From the NCBI RefSeq assembly GCF_905171765.1, contig NC_053389.1, forward strand, positions 782,756,772-782,820,771: 64,000 bases of DNA, written 5' to 3'. A program made the translations under genes and the position numbers. Below the pieces are notes generated by a model. That model searched no databases and was not told the DNA's origin. It saw only the letters and a program-made list of their open reading frames with translations. Positions 31,690-41,700 of this stretch are shown here, piece after piece. Positions within the stretch are counted from its first letter, which is position 1. Each line of letters opens with the position of its first letter. The DNA is from Bufo bufo. Taxonomy: Eukaryota; Chordata; Amphibia; Anura; Bufonidae.

Positions 31690-34600
31690 ATGAATTCTGA
31701 CGGTACAGGGCCATCCTTGCTACCCACGCTGGTTGCCAGACTTGATCAGCAGGATCACCTGTTGGGTCGGTTCGCTGTGGCGTTGCAAACCCTGCTTGAA
31801 CGCACGGCTCATTTCGCTCCCGTTGCCGATGGGTCGGTTGTCGCTCCTGGGCTCGCTCCTACTGCCGCTCCGGTTGTTGCGCCAGAGTCTACCCCGACAC
31901 CTGTTGTTGCGCCTGCGGTGTCTCGGGGTATGACCGGTTCTGCCCCTCTTCCACAGCGCTTTGGGGGAGAGCCAACTCAGTGCCGAGGTTTCCTTAACCA
32001 GGTGGGCATTTATTTCGAGTTGCTGCCACATGCCTTTCCTACTGAGAGATCAAAGGTGGGCTTCTTGATCTCGCTGCTCTCGGACAAGGCCTTGGCCTGG
32101 GCCAGCCCTTTATGGGAGAACAACAATCCGGTGGTTGCCGAGTTTTCCGGTTTTGTTGCTTCTCTTCGGAAGGTATTTGATGTGCCGGCTCGTGCTGCCT
32201 CTGCTGCGAAGCTCCTTATGTCCATCAGACAGGGTTCACGATCCGTAGCTGAATACGCCATTGAGTTTCCTACCCTGGCAGCAGAGGTGGGCTGGAATAA
32301 TGAGGCTCTGGTCGCTGCTTTCTCTCATGGTCTCTCGGATGCCTTGAAGGATGAGGTTGCAGCTAAGGACCTACCAGTTGAGCTCGAGTCTCTTATTTCT
32401 TTCCTGATTTTGATTGACACCAGACTCAGGGAGAGACCTTCCTTTAAGGAGAACCTGCGGAGGTCTTCTAACAGATTGGTGCCTACGTTTGCTGTCCCAC
32501 CCGTGCCTCCCTCTCCTCCCACGCCTCCTGGGGATGACTTGTCTGGGGGTGAACCCATGCAGCTGGGGTTTGCTCGCCTGTCCGAGGGGGAGAGGGCACT
32601 CCGGAGACGTGAGGGCCGATGCATGTACTGTGGTATCGGTGGGCATTTTCGGTTGGCATGTCCGAACCGTCCGGGAAACGCTCGTACCCTGAGATCCTGT
32701 CGGGGGCAGATCTTGGGTGGAGTCTCCTCGTCCCCGGTTTCCCGTGTTGACAAACCACTGATCACTGTTGTCCTCTCCTGGGTCGGGGGCTCGGTGACGA
32801 CCCAGGCGTTGGTGGACTCTGGTGCTGGTGGTTTGTTCATTGATAGTGTGTTCGCTGCCGCCAATTCCATTCCTCTGCAGGCTCGAGGTTCCCCACTGGC
32901 TCTTGAGGCGATAGACGGCAGACCCCTTCTGCCGCCACACGTGACTCATGAGACCCTTCCAGTGGGGATAGCCATTGGTGCCGTTCACAGAGAGTCGGTC
33001 TGCCTCCAGGTTATTTCGTCTCCACACTACTCGGTGGTCTTGGGGTACCCCTGGCTCCAGAAGCATAATCCGACTTTCGATTGGAGATCGGTCGAGATCC
33101 TCTCGTGGTCACCGCAGTGTGGGGCTAGTTGCATCCATGGGTCTGTCAAGTTGCTGTGTACTTCCTCGGACTCTCTGTTGCCTCCTGAATATGAGGAGTA
33201 CCGGGATGTATTCGATAAGGTGCGCGCGGTTGCCCTACCTCCGCACCGCCCATATGATTGTGCCATAGAGTTACAATCTGGTGCCGTTCCTCCTCGTGGC
33301 AAAGTCTATCCACTGTCGGTAGCGGAGAATGAGGCCATGGAGGAGTACGTGAGAGAGGCGCTTTCACGCGGACACATTCGCAAATCTTCGTCCCCGGCAG
33401 GGGCTGGATTTTTCTTTGTGAAAAAGAAGGGCGGTGAGTTGAGGCCTTGCATCGATTACAGGGGTCTCAATCGCATCACGATCAAGAACGCTTACCCGAT
33501 ACCCTTGATTTCCGAGCTGTTCGATCGCCTTAAAGGGGCCACGGTCTTTACCAAACTCGACCTGAGGGCGGCATATAACCTGGTAAGGATCAAGGCGGGC
33601 GATGAGTGGAAGACCGCGTTTAACACCAGGACCGGTCATTACGAATCCTTGGTTATGCCCTTTGGGTTGTGCAATGCGCCCGCAGTCTTTCAGGAATTCA
33701 TCAACGATGTTTTCCGTGACCTGTTGCAGCAGTGTGTGGTAGTCTATTTGGATGACATCTTGGTATATTCTGAATCCATGGAGGCCCACATTCTGGATGT
33801 CAGACGAGTGTTGCAACGGTTACGAGAGAACAAGCTGTTCGGTAAGCTTGAGAAATGCGAATTTCACCGATCCCAGGTAACCTTCTTAGGTTACATCATT
33901 TCCGCTGAGGGGTTCTCCATGGATCCTGAGAAGGTTTCGGCTGTCTTACAGTGGCCCCAGCCCAGTGGTCTTCGTTCCCTGCAGCGCTTTTTGGGCTTCG
34001 CCAATTATTATCGGAAGTTCATCAGGGACTTTTCCATGCTGGCCAAGCCTCTCACGGATCTGACCAGGAAGGGCAGTAATTCCCAGGTCTGGCCGCTCGA
34101 GGCCATCCGAGCTTTTGAGGCCCTAAAGTCCGCCTTTGTGTCGGCTCCGATTCTGTCGCATCCCAACCCTGGGTTGCCCTTTGTCCTCGAGGTGGACGCG
34201 TCTGAGACGGGAGTAGGCGCCCTTCTGTCTCAGCGTAGAACACCAGAGGGTCCTCTGCTTCCTTGTGGGTTTTACTCCCGGAAACTGTCTTCCGCGGAGT
34301 GCAACTATCAGATTGGTGACAGGGAGTTGTTGGCCATCGTGCAGGCCCTTAAAGAATGGAGGCACTTGCTCGAGGGTTCGGTGGTTCCGGTTCTCATCCT
34401 GACGGACCACAAGAATCTGACCTACCTTTCTGAGGCCAAGAGATTGACACCACGTCAGGCCAGATGGGCTCTGTTCTTGTCACGTTTTAATTACGTGGTC
34501 TCCTACCTACCCGGTTCCAAGAACATCAGGGCGGATGCCTTATCACGGCAGTACTCCGAGCTGTCCAGGGAGGAGTCGATTCCGACTTCGGTCATACCTC

Positions 34601-36021
34601 CGAATCAGATCCTGGCCGCCATTCGCACCAGCCTGACCTCTCCCCTGGGTGAGCAGATTTTGGCGGCTCAATCTGGTGCTCCCTCTGGGAGACCCAACGG
34701 TAGATGTTTTGTGCCTGAGGAGTTGCGCACTCGGTTGTTGCGAACCTACCATAACTCCAAGACCGCGGGGCATCCTGGAAAGAATCAGCTGTCCTGGGCT
34801 GTTTCACGTCTGTTCTGGTGGCCTTCCCTACGTTCCGACATCGCCGCATATGTAGCGGCATGCTCCGTTTGTGCCCAGAGTAAGTCCCCTCGGCACCTTC
34901 CGTTGGGCCTTCTGCAACCCATAGCCACCGGGGAGCGTCCATGGTCACACCTGGGGATGGATTTCATTGTGGACCTCCCTGCATCCCGAGGCCATACGGT
35001 CATTCTCATGATTGTGGATCGGTTTTCCAAAATGTGCCACTGTGTTCCTCTCAAGAAGTTACCCTCTGCACAAGAGTTGGCCACGATTTTTGCCAGGGAG
35101 GTCTTCCGGTTGCACGGTTTGCCTAAGGAGATTGTGTCGGATCGGGGGAGTCAGTTTGTGTCCAGGTTCTGGCGCGCCTTTTGCTCCCAGTTGGGGATTC
35201 ATCTCTCCTTCTCCTCGGCCTACCACCCTCAGTCCAATGGGGCCGCAGAACGATCCAATCAGGCCTTGGAGCAATTCCTTCGTTGCTATGTCTCCGATCA
35301 CCAAGACAATTGGGTTGACCTCCTGCCTTGGGCTGAGTTTGCCAGGAACACGGCGGTGAACTCTTCCTCTGGGACGTCTCCCTTCATGGCCAATTATGGG
35401 TTCCAACCTGCCGTGTTACCGGAGGTATTCTCTCCCCAGAATATTCCGGCTGTGGAGGATCACCTTTCCGTCCTACGTGCTTCTTGGGTACAGATCCAGA
35501 AGTCCCTTGAGGTCTCTGCGCAGCGCCAGAGACTCCAGGCTGATCGCAGACGAGCGCCTGCTCCTTCCTACCAGGTCGGAGACCGTGTATGGTTGTCCAC
35601 CCGCAACCTCAACCTTCGAGTGCCCACTCCCAAGCTGGCGCCTCGCTTTGTTGGTCCCTTCCGAGTGCTTCACAGGGTAAACCCGGTAGCCTATGCCCTT
35701 GCGCTTCCTCCTGGCATGCGGATCTCCAACGTGTTTCATGTCTCCCTGTTGAAGCCACTGGTGTGTAATCGTTTCACTTCCTCGGTTCCTCGGCCTCGTC
35801 CGGTCCAAGTGGGCAATCGTGAGGAATATGAGGTGAGCAATATCCTGGACTCACGCCTGGTCCGCGGTCGGTTGCAGTTTTTGGTCCATTGGCGTGGTTA
35901 TGGTCCAGAGGAGCGTTCCTGGGTTCCCTCCGCAGATGTCCATGCTCCTGCCTTGCTCCGAGCCTTCCACGCACGCTTCCCTCAGAAACCGTTTTGTGCT
36001 CCGCGGAGGAGGGGCCCTTGA
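31690..36021 (+). CDS. Gypsy-1 Gag-Pol polyprotein, 1443 aa, intact
   Basis: One uninterrupted frame. Gag covers about residues 1-340 with a CCHC knuckle at about 311-324 (CMYCGIGGHFRLAC). Then come an aspartic protease (LVDSGAGGLFID, about 374-386), RT with YLDDILVY (about 686), RNase H (EVDASETGVGALL, about 832), an integrase zinc finger (HPG...CSVCAQ, about 1027-1062) and the DDE core (GMDFIVDLP about 1090, SDRGSQFVS about 1150, YHPQSNGAAE about 1177). A chromodomain lies at about 1378-1430 (FLVHWRGYGPEERSW). Together these make the RNA coat, cleave the polyprotein, copy the RNA and integrate the DNA; chromodomains steer integration to marked chromatin. Gag and Pol share a frame, as in Tf1. 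No key residue is obviously missing, so it may be translatable. Confidence 0.96.
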   Translation: MNSDGTGPSLLPTLVARLDQQDHLLGRFAVALQTLLERTAHFAPVADGSVVAPGLAPTAAPVVAPESTPTPVVAPAVSRGMTGSAPLPQRFGGEPTQCRGFLNQVGIYFELLPHAFPTERSKVGFLISLLSDKALAWASPLWENNNPVVAEFSGFVASLRKVFDVPARAASAAKLLMSIRQGSRSVAEYAIEFPTLAAEVGWNNEALVAAFSHGLSDALKDEVAAKDLPVELESLISFLILIDTRLRERPSFKENLRRSSNRLVPTFAVPPVPPSPPTPPGDDLSGGEPMQLGFARLSEGERALRRREGRCMYCGIGGHFRLACPNRPGNARTLRSCRGQILGGVSSSPVSRVDKPLITVVLSWVGGSVTTQALVDSGAGGLFIDSVFAAANSIPLQARGSPLALEAIDGRPLLPPHVTHETLPVGIAIGAVHRESVCLQVISSPHYSVVLGYPWLQKHNPTFDWRSVEILSWSPQCGASCIHGSVKLLCTSSDSLLPPEYEEYRDVFDKVRAVALPPHRPYDCAIELQSGAVPPRGKVYPLSVAENEAMEEYVREALSRGHIRKSSSPAGAGFFFVKKKGGELRPCIDYRGLNRITIKNAYPIPLISELFDRLKGATVFTKLDLRAAYNLVRIKAGDEWKTAFNTRTGHYESLVMPFGLCNAPAVFQEFINDVFRDLLQQCVVVYLDDILVYSESMEAHILDVRRVLQRLRENKLFGKLEKCEFHRSQVTFLGYIISAEGFSMDPEKVSAVLQWPQPSGLRSLQRFLGFANYYRKFIRDFSMLAKPLTDLTRKGSNSQVWPLEAIRAFEALKSAFVSAPILSHPNPGLPFVLEVDASETGVGALLSQRRTPEGPLLPCGFYSRKLSSAECNYQIGDRELLAIVQALKEWRHLLEGSVVPVLILTDHKNLTYLSEAKRLTPRQARWALFLSRFNYVVSYLPGSKNIRADALSRQYSELSREESIPTSVIPPNQILAAIRTSLTSPLGEQILAAQSGAPSGRPNGRCFVPEELRTRLLRTYHNSKTAGHPGKNQLSWAVSRLFWWPSLRSDIAAYVAACSVCAQSKSPRHLPLGLLQPIATGERPWSHLGMDFIVDLPASRGHTVILMIVDRFSKMCHCVPLKKLPSAQELATIFAREVFRLHGLPKEIVSDRGSQFVSRFWRAFCSQLGIHLSFSSAYHPQSNGAAERSNQALEQFLRCYVSDHQDNWVDLLPWAEFARNTAVNSSSGTSPFMANYGFQPAVLPEVFSPQNIPAVEDHLSVLRASWVQIQKSLEVSAQRQRLQADRRRAPAPSYQVGDRVWLSTRNLNLRVPTPKLAPRFVGPFRVLHRVNPVAYALALPPGMRISNVFHVSLLKPLVCNRFTSSVPRPRPVQVGNREEYEVSNILDSRLVRGRLQFLVHWRGYGPEERSWVPSADVHAPALLRAFHARFPQKPFCAPRRRGP

Positions 36022-36032
36022 GGGGGAGGTAC

Positions 36033-36555
36033 TGTCATGGTCTTACCTGCTTGCTGCTCTCCTTCGTTTGACATGTGCTGGCGGCCATCTTGGTTTCTTG
36101 TAGCCTTCCACCCTGCGGCTCCTCCTTCCCCTGGGAGGAGCTGGATGCCTAGCTCATATATATAGGAGGTCTGTGGCTTCAGTTCCTTGCTTGGTACTCT
36201 TGTGTTCACATGCTTCTAAGACTGCTGCTGCTGCTGCTTCTGGTTCCTGATCCTGGCTTCGTCTGACTACCCTTCTGGTTCCTGATCCTGGCTTCGTCTG
36301 ACTACCCTGCTGGTTCCTGATCCTGGTTTCGTCTGACTACCCTGCTGGTTCCTGACCCTGGCTTCGTCTGACTACCCTGCTGGTTCCTGATCCTGGCTTC
36401 GTCTGACTACCCTTCTGGTTCCTGACCTCTGGCTTCGCAAGACTCTGCTCGGTTTCACCATCCGTTTGGACTTTTGCTTTACAGCTTTATTTTCAATAAA
36501 GCCTTCTTATTTTCACTTATCTCTTGTTGTACGTCTGGTTCATGGTTCCGTGACA
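36033..36555 (+). repeat. Gypsy-1 3' LTR
   Basis: Matches the 5' LTR except for one extra GCT (about 36225-36238) and an A in ttgcttggtactc where the 5' LTR has C. That single change falls inside the 10-nt self-primer sequence. Ends CCGTGACA, then gacta. Confidence 0.95.
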
Positions 36556-36828
36556 GACTATCAGCTGTGTATCCACCTGACTTCTCCTCAACGCAACTGA
36601 TGTCCCAACCCCATTTATAAGGCAAGAAATCCTACTTATTAAACCTGACAGGGCACACCTGTGAAGTGAAAACCATTTCAGGGGACTACCTCTTGAAGCT
36701 CATCAAGAGAATGCCAAGAGTGTGCAAAGCAGTAATCAAAGCAAAAGGTGGCTACTTTGAAGAACCTAGAATATTATATATTTTCAGTTGTTTCACACTT
36801 GTTTGTTATGTATATAATTCCACATGTG

Positions 36829-37134
36829 TTAATTCATAGTTTTGATGCCTTCATAGTCATGAAAATAAAGAAAACTCTTTGAATGAGAAGGTGTGTCCAA
36901 ACTTTTGGTCTGTACTGTAGATCCCACACACTTATATGTTGCCAGTTGGTTCCATAAATTCTCGGCTAGCAATAATTCTGGACAACGGGCAGGCCAAAGA
37001 AGTGTTGCGTTATGGCAAATACATTCCTGGAAAATCAATACTTTTGATTGAGGAAGAACTGCATTTTTAGGAACATTTGTCAAATTACACCCATCAATTG
37101 CGCTCATCTCTATCTCAGTCCAATGATGTGCCCC
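36829..37134 (-). pseudogene. Possible Tc1/mariner transposase relic
   Basis: A minus frame (37158 to 36829) contains WPARCPELLLAENLWNQLA, resembling the Trp-Pro-x-x-Ser-Pro-Asp-Leu-x-Pro-Ile-Glu-x-x-Trp block before the last catalytic Glu of Tc1/mariner transposases. Upstream is IEMSAIDGCNL with no clear match. Gypsy-2 is inserted at 37135, and the frame starts inside its LTR, so the true upstream sequence would lie beyond 42556. Low confidence; only one block supports it. Confidence 0.35.
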
Positions 37135-37794
37135 TGTCACGAGGGTATCAAGAGCCACGTCTGACTCCGTTATACCCGGGGTCAGGAAGTCGCAGCGGGT
37201 GGCTGCACGCTCTCTATCTAAAGATCATGGTGTTTCTTAGTTATTGTTTTCTGTGTTTGCCTTGCTATCCTTTTTGTCTCTCTCAGGGATCCGTAGCTTC
37301 TCCTCCTCAGCTGTTTCGTGTCTGCCACTCCCTACCTCCTTATATTCTCCCCTCACACTTCTCTAGTTGCCAGTTATAGAGCTTCCTGCCTGGACATCTA
37401 TACTGACCCACTGGAGTGGTTAATCCTGGTTGTTGTTCCTGTGTGCTACCCTCCGGATCCCTGTTTGGCTTATTGTTGTCTCCTGTTGTCGCCCACCTGG
37501 GAATATATGTTGAGTCTGTGTTGTCTGTCCTCCCCTTGGTGTTTTCCCTTAGAGTTAGTGGTGCGGACTAGTGTTCCCATCGCCCTGTTCACTACCTAGG
37601 GCTCAGCTCAGGGAAAGCCAGGGCTTTAGGCACGTGATCGGCGTACGGGTGAGGAACCCGTCTAGGGACGTCAGGGCAGCCAGGTGCCAGCCGCCAGGTG
37701 AGTCAGGGGTCACCATCTTCCCTCTCACTTGGGCAGGGCCTTCCTCGTTCCCTCCCTCTGTGTCACGTATGTGATAGCCACGCCGACCGTGATA
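37135..37794 (+). repeat. Gypsy-2 5' LTR, 660 bp
   Basis: Runs from TGTCACGAGG to ACCGTGATA (TG...TA rather than TG...CA). A TATA-like tatattct at 37340-37347 lies about 29 nt upstream of gccagttata. It contains 164 bp (about 37574-37737) absent from the 3' LTR. Confidence 0.92.
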
Positions 37795-37795
37795 T

Positions 37796-37805
37796 TATAA
37801 CTGGC
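37796..37805 (+). promoter_or_regulatory. Gypsy-2 primer-binding site, self-priming type
   Basis: tataactggc just after the 5' LTR is the exact complement of gccagttata at 37369-37378 within the LTR, about 29 nt after the TATA-like box. The geometry is the same as in Gypsy-1, although the sequences are unrelated. Confidence 0.68.
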
Positions 37806-37896
37806 CCTTACTTTTTGAGAAAAAAATAAAAAAATAAAAAAATGTTTTAATTTTTTGTTTGTTGTTTTTTTTTTCTCTCTCTACTTAGAATCCAAT

Positions 37897-38757
37897 ATGG
37901 ATCCTATTGATGCCTTGGCAGAACAGCTTCAAAGCCTGTCTTTGGAGGTGGCAGGATTGAAGGCGTCTGTTCTCCAACAACAGCAGCAAATGCAGCAGAC
38001 CGCACCCCCAGCGGTTGCTATGGGTAACCAGGTTGTCACTGAACCCAAGGTTGCTCTTCCCGACAGATTTTCTGGGGGAAGGGACAAATTTGCAACGTTC
38101 CGTGAGGCCTGCAAATTATATTTTAAGTTGCGCCCTTACTCCTCAGGTCATGAAGAACAGCGGGTTGGGATTGTCATTTCCCTGCTTCAGGGGGATCCGC
38201 AATCCTGGGCGTTCTCGTTACCCCCTGGTTCTCAGGCTCTTCGGTCAGTGGAGGGATTTTTTGGGGCTTTGGGTCTCATATATGATGACCCTGACCGAGT
38301 CGCCCTGGCTGAGTCGAAGTTACGGAGACTCCTACAGGGAGATCGGTCAGCAGAGGAATATTGCTCAGAGTTCCGTAGGTGGGCTACGGATACACAGTGG
38401 AACGACCCGGCTCTCAGGAGTCAGTTCTGCTCTGGGTTATCTGAAAGGGTTAAGGATGCACTGGCGCTGTATGAGACCCCCCTTTCCCTTGATGCTGTTA
38501 TGTCCCTCTCTATCAGAATAGATAGACGTCTTAGGGAGAGATCGAAAATTCCGGAGCAATTGGTTACCTCTCCCAAGCAACAGTCAGCCTGTACTGACTT
38601 AGATGAGCCTATGCAGCTAGGCGGAACTTCTCGTCAGGTCCGTCCTCCCGAGATTCGCCGTAGGGGGGGGGCTTGTTTTTTCTGTGGGGGGAGGGGTCAT
38701 TTCATTAATGTCTGTCCCTCCTTTCTCAAAAACAAAAGACCGTCGGAAAACTACTAA
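37897..38757 (+). CDS. Gypsy-2 Gag
   Basis: I place the start at the ATG at 37897 (MDPIDALAEQLQSLS), not the upstream in-frame ATG at 37855, because the latter adds only a T-rich leader. The protein has an N-terminal coiled-coil-like region with a Gln run (about residues 28-35), a capsid-like domain (FATFREACKLYFKLRP onward) and a C-terminal CCHC knuckle, CFFCGGRGHFINVC, at about residues 258-271. Gag packages the RNA. It ends TAA at 38755-38757 and overlaps pol by at least 74 nt. The overlap contains runs of nine G, six T and six G. Confidence 0.92.
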   Translation: MDPIDALAEQLQSLSLEVAGLKASVLQQQQQMQQTAPPAVAMGNQVVTEPKVALPDRFSGGRDKFATFREACKLYFKLRPYSSGHEEQRVGIVISLLQGDPQSWAFSLPPGSQALRSVEGFFGALGLIYDDPDRVALAESKLRRLLQGDRSAEEYCSEFRRWATDTQWNDPALRSQFCSGLSERVKDALALYETPLSLDAVMSLSIRIDRRLRERSKIPEQLVTSPKQQSACTDLDEPMQLGGTSRQVRPPEIRRRGGACFFCGGRGHFINVCPSFLKNKRPSENY

Positions 38758-41700
38758 CCCCCGGGCTGTCAGCCGGGGGGTATACGTTTCCTCCATACGA
38801 ACATCTCAATTTGTGTTACCAGCGGTCATTGTTTTTGGTGTTAAGACGGAGTCTATTTCTGTTTTTCTAGACAGTGGAGCAGGGGTAAACTTGATTGATG
38901 CCCATTTTGCCCGCACTATGGGTTTGTCTCTCTGTACGCTGCAGAGACCTATTCCCGTATTCGCTATAGATTCTGCTCCTCTGTCTCAGAGAAACCTCAC
39001 CCACATTGTTCGTAATTTACACCTTCGCGTAGGGGACCACCATAATGAGTGTCTTTCATGTTACGTTCTGGAGGGCCTTCCCTCTCCGGTGGTATTGGGT
39101 CTTCCCTGGTTGGTAGCGCACAATCCAGTGGTGGATTGGCAGGCCAGGGAGATATTGGAGTGGAGTGAGCATTGCAGAGAGAATTGCTTAAATAACAATT
39201 GCTTAATCGCCTCCATAGCTTCCCTACCTACATTTATTTCGGACTTTGAGGACGTTTTTTCTGAAAAGGGTTGTCAGAAACTACCACCTCATCGTCCTTA
39301 TGATTGCCCGGTTAACCTGATTCCCGGGGCAAAATTACCCAAGTCCAGGTTGTATAATCTTTCGGGTCCCGAGAGACAAGCCATGAAAGATTATATCTCC
39401 GAGAGTCTGGCTAAGGGACACATCAGACCCTCTTCTTCACCCGTGGCTGCAGGGTTTTTCTTTGTTAAAAAGAAAGATGGGGGCCTGCGTCCTTGCTTAG
39501 ATTTCCGTGAGTTAAACCAGATAACCATCCGTGACCCATACCCTCTTCCTCTCATTCCTGACCTTTTTAATCAGATTGCGGGTGCTAAGTGGTTCTCCAA
39601 ACTTGATCTTAGGGGGGCCTACAATCTGATTCGTATCAGGGAAGGGGATGAGTGGAAGACAGCTTTTAACACCCCTGAGGGGCATTATGAAAATCTTGTT
39701 ATGCCTTTCGGTCTGACCAATGCCCCTGCTGTCTTCCAACATTTCGTTAATGATATTTTTAGTCATCTCATCGGCAGGTTTGTAGTCATATACCTAGATG
39801 ATATCTTAATTTATTCGGCTGATCTGAAAACACATGAGGTGCATGTCAGGCAAGTACTGCAGGTTCTACGGACGAATAAATTATATGCGAAAATTGATAA
39901 ATGTGTCTTCGCTGTTCAGGAATTACAGTTCCTGGGATATCTATTATCTGCTTCAGGTTTCCGCATGGATCCTGGGAAGGTCCAGGCAATTTTAGATTGG
40001 GATCTTCCTGAGAACCTTAAAGCCCTACAACGGTTTTTGGGTTTCGCTAATTTCTATAGAAAGTTCATTAAAAATTATTCAGTGATTGTTAAACCCCTTA
40101 CCGACATGACTAGGAAGGGGACGGATTTTTCCAAATGGTCTGACGCCGCTAAAGATGCATTTTCCTCTCTAAAGGAGAGGTTTACCTCGGCACCTGTTCT
40201 ATTTCAACCTGATTTCTCCCAGCCTTTTATTGTCGAAGTAGATGCGTCAGAGGTGGGAGTGGGAGCTGTATTGTCTCAGGGTCCGTCTCCTGGCAAATGG
40301 CGTCCTTGCGCTTTCTTTTCCAAAAAATTATCTTCTGCAGAGAAGAATTATGATATTGGAAATAGGGAACTGTTGGCGATTAAACTGGCGCTTGAAGAGT
40401 GGCGTCACTTCTTAGAGGGAGCAATCCACCCCGTCACGGTGATTACGGATCACAAGAACCTTCTGTACCTAGAATCGGCTAAACGTCTCACCCCTAGACA
40501 AGCTAGGTGGTCGCTATTCTTTACCAGATTTAACTTTGTAATCACCTATCGTCCTGGGGCAAAAAATACCAAGGCAGACGCATTATCTCGTAGTTTCCCT
40601 GGAGGGGGTAATGTTTGTGATCCGGTACCTATTTTACAAAGAGGAGTGGTTGTCTCTGCTGTACACTCTGTTCTAGAGGGAAAGGTGTTAGAGGCTCAGG
40701 GGGACGCCCCGGCCTCTTGCCCCTCAGAGAAATTGTTTGTACCGTTAAACCTGCATCTTGAATTATTAAAAGAACATCATAATTCGGCACTTGCTGGACA
40801 CCCGGGTAGTAAAGCAACCTTGGAGCTTTTATCTCGTCGTTTTTGGTGGCCAAGGTTGCGTCAGGATGTAATGGATTTCGTGTCTACTTGTTCTACTTGT
40901 GCACGCGCGAAAGTCTCTCATACACGTCCAGCAGGGTCTTTATTGCCACTTTTCATTCCCAATAGGCCATGGACACATCTGTCTATGGATTTCATCACTG
41001 ACTTACCGTTGTCGGCGGGTAAAACAGTTATCTTGGTAGTAGTAGACAGGTTTAGCAAAATGGTACACTTTATTGCGCTACCCGCACTTCCTAATGCTAA
41101 AACTCTCGCTCAGGTGTTTATCAGTGAAATCGTGAAGCTTCACGGGGTCCCTTCCGATGTGGTTTCGGATCGGGGAACCCAGTTTATTTCTAAGTTTTGG
41201 AAAGCTTTTTGTTCCCGTTTGGGGGTTCACTTGTCCTTTTCCTCAGCTTTCCATCCTCAGTCGAATGGACAGACTGAGCGTACCAACCAAAACCTAGAAA
41301 CATATTTAAGGTGTTTTGTGTCTGAAAACCAAGAGTTGTGGTCATCATACTTACCGTTAGCTGAGTTTGCCATAAATAATCATTATCAGGAGTCCACTGG
41401 CAAGTCACCATTCCTTGGTGCATACGGTTTTCATCCCCAATTTTGTACTTTCAAAGAGGGGGGGTCTTCTGGGGTTCCCGAAGAGGAAAGGTTTTCTTCA
41501 TCTCTTTCATCGGTATGGCAGAAGGTGCAAGTTAACTTGAAAAAGATGAGTGGTAAATATAAATGCATGGCCGATAAGAAACGGTCGCCAGGTCCGGACC
41601 TAGGAGTGAATGACTATGTGTGGTTGTCTACTAGGAATATTAAGTTGAAGGTTCCTTCTTGGAAACTGGGTCCTAGGTTCATTGGTCCCTATAAAATAGT

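Larger units (their letters stand above)
31157..36555 (+). mobile_element. Gypsy-1: near-intact Ty3/Gypsy chromovirus-type retrotransposon
   Basis: Two LTRs (31157-31676 and 36033-36555) bracket one long Gag-Pol ORF. The 5-bp duplication gacta flanks it (31152-31156 and 36556-36560). The LTRs differ by one substitution and one 3-bp length change in a GCT run, so insertion is recent. It sits inside a Tc1 element. A polypurine tract precedes the 3' LTR (gagggggaggtac, to 36032). Confidence 0.96.
30618..36917 (-). mobile_element. Tc1-type element, internally deleted, split by Gypsy-1
   Basis: Left end cagtacagactaaaagtttg and right end ggtctgtactg are inverse, flanked by TA at 30616-30617 and 36918-36919. 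Gypsy-1 occupies 31157-36555. About 200 bp of inner terminal sequence is shared by both sides (gtagccaccttttgctttg and its inverse). The transposase is present only as a head joined to a tail. Confidence 0.88.

Noticed and set aside
31720..35974. Open frames on the opposite strand and in other frames of Gypsy-1
   Set aside because: They overlap the intact Gag-Pol frame and lack motifs; G/C-rich codon use makes such shadows common.
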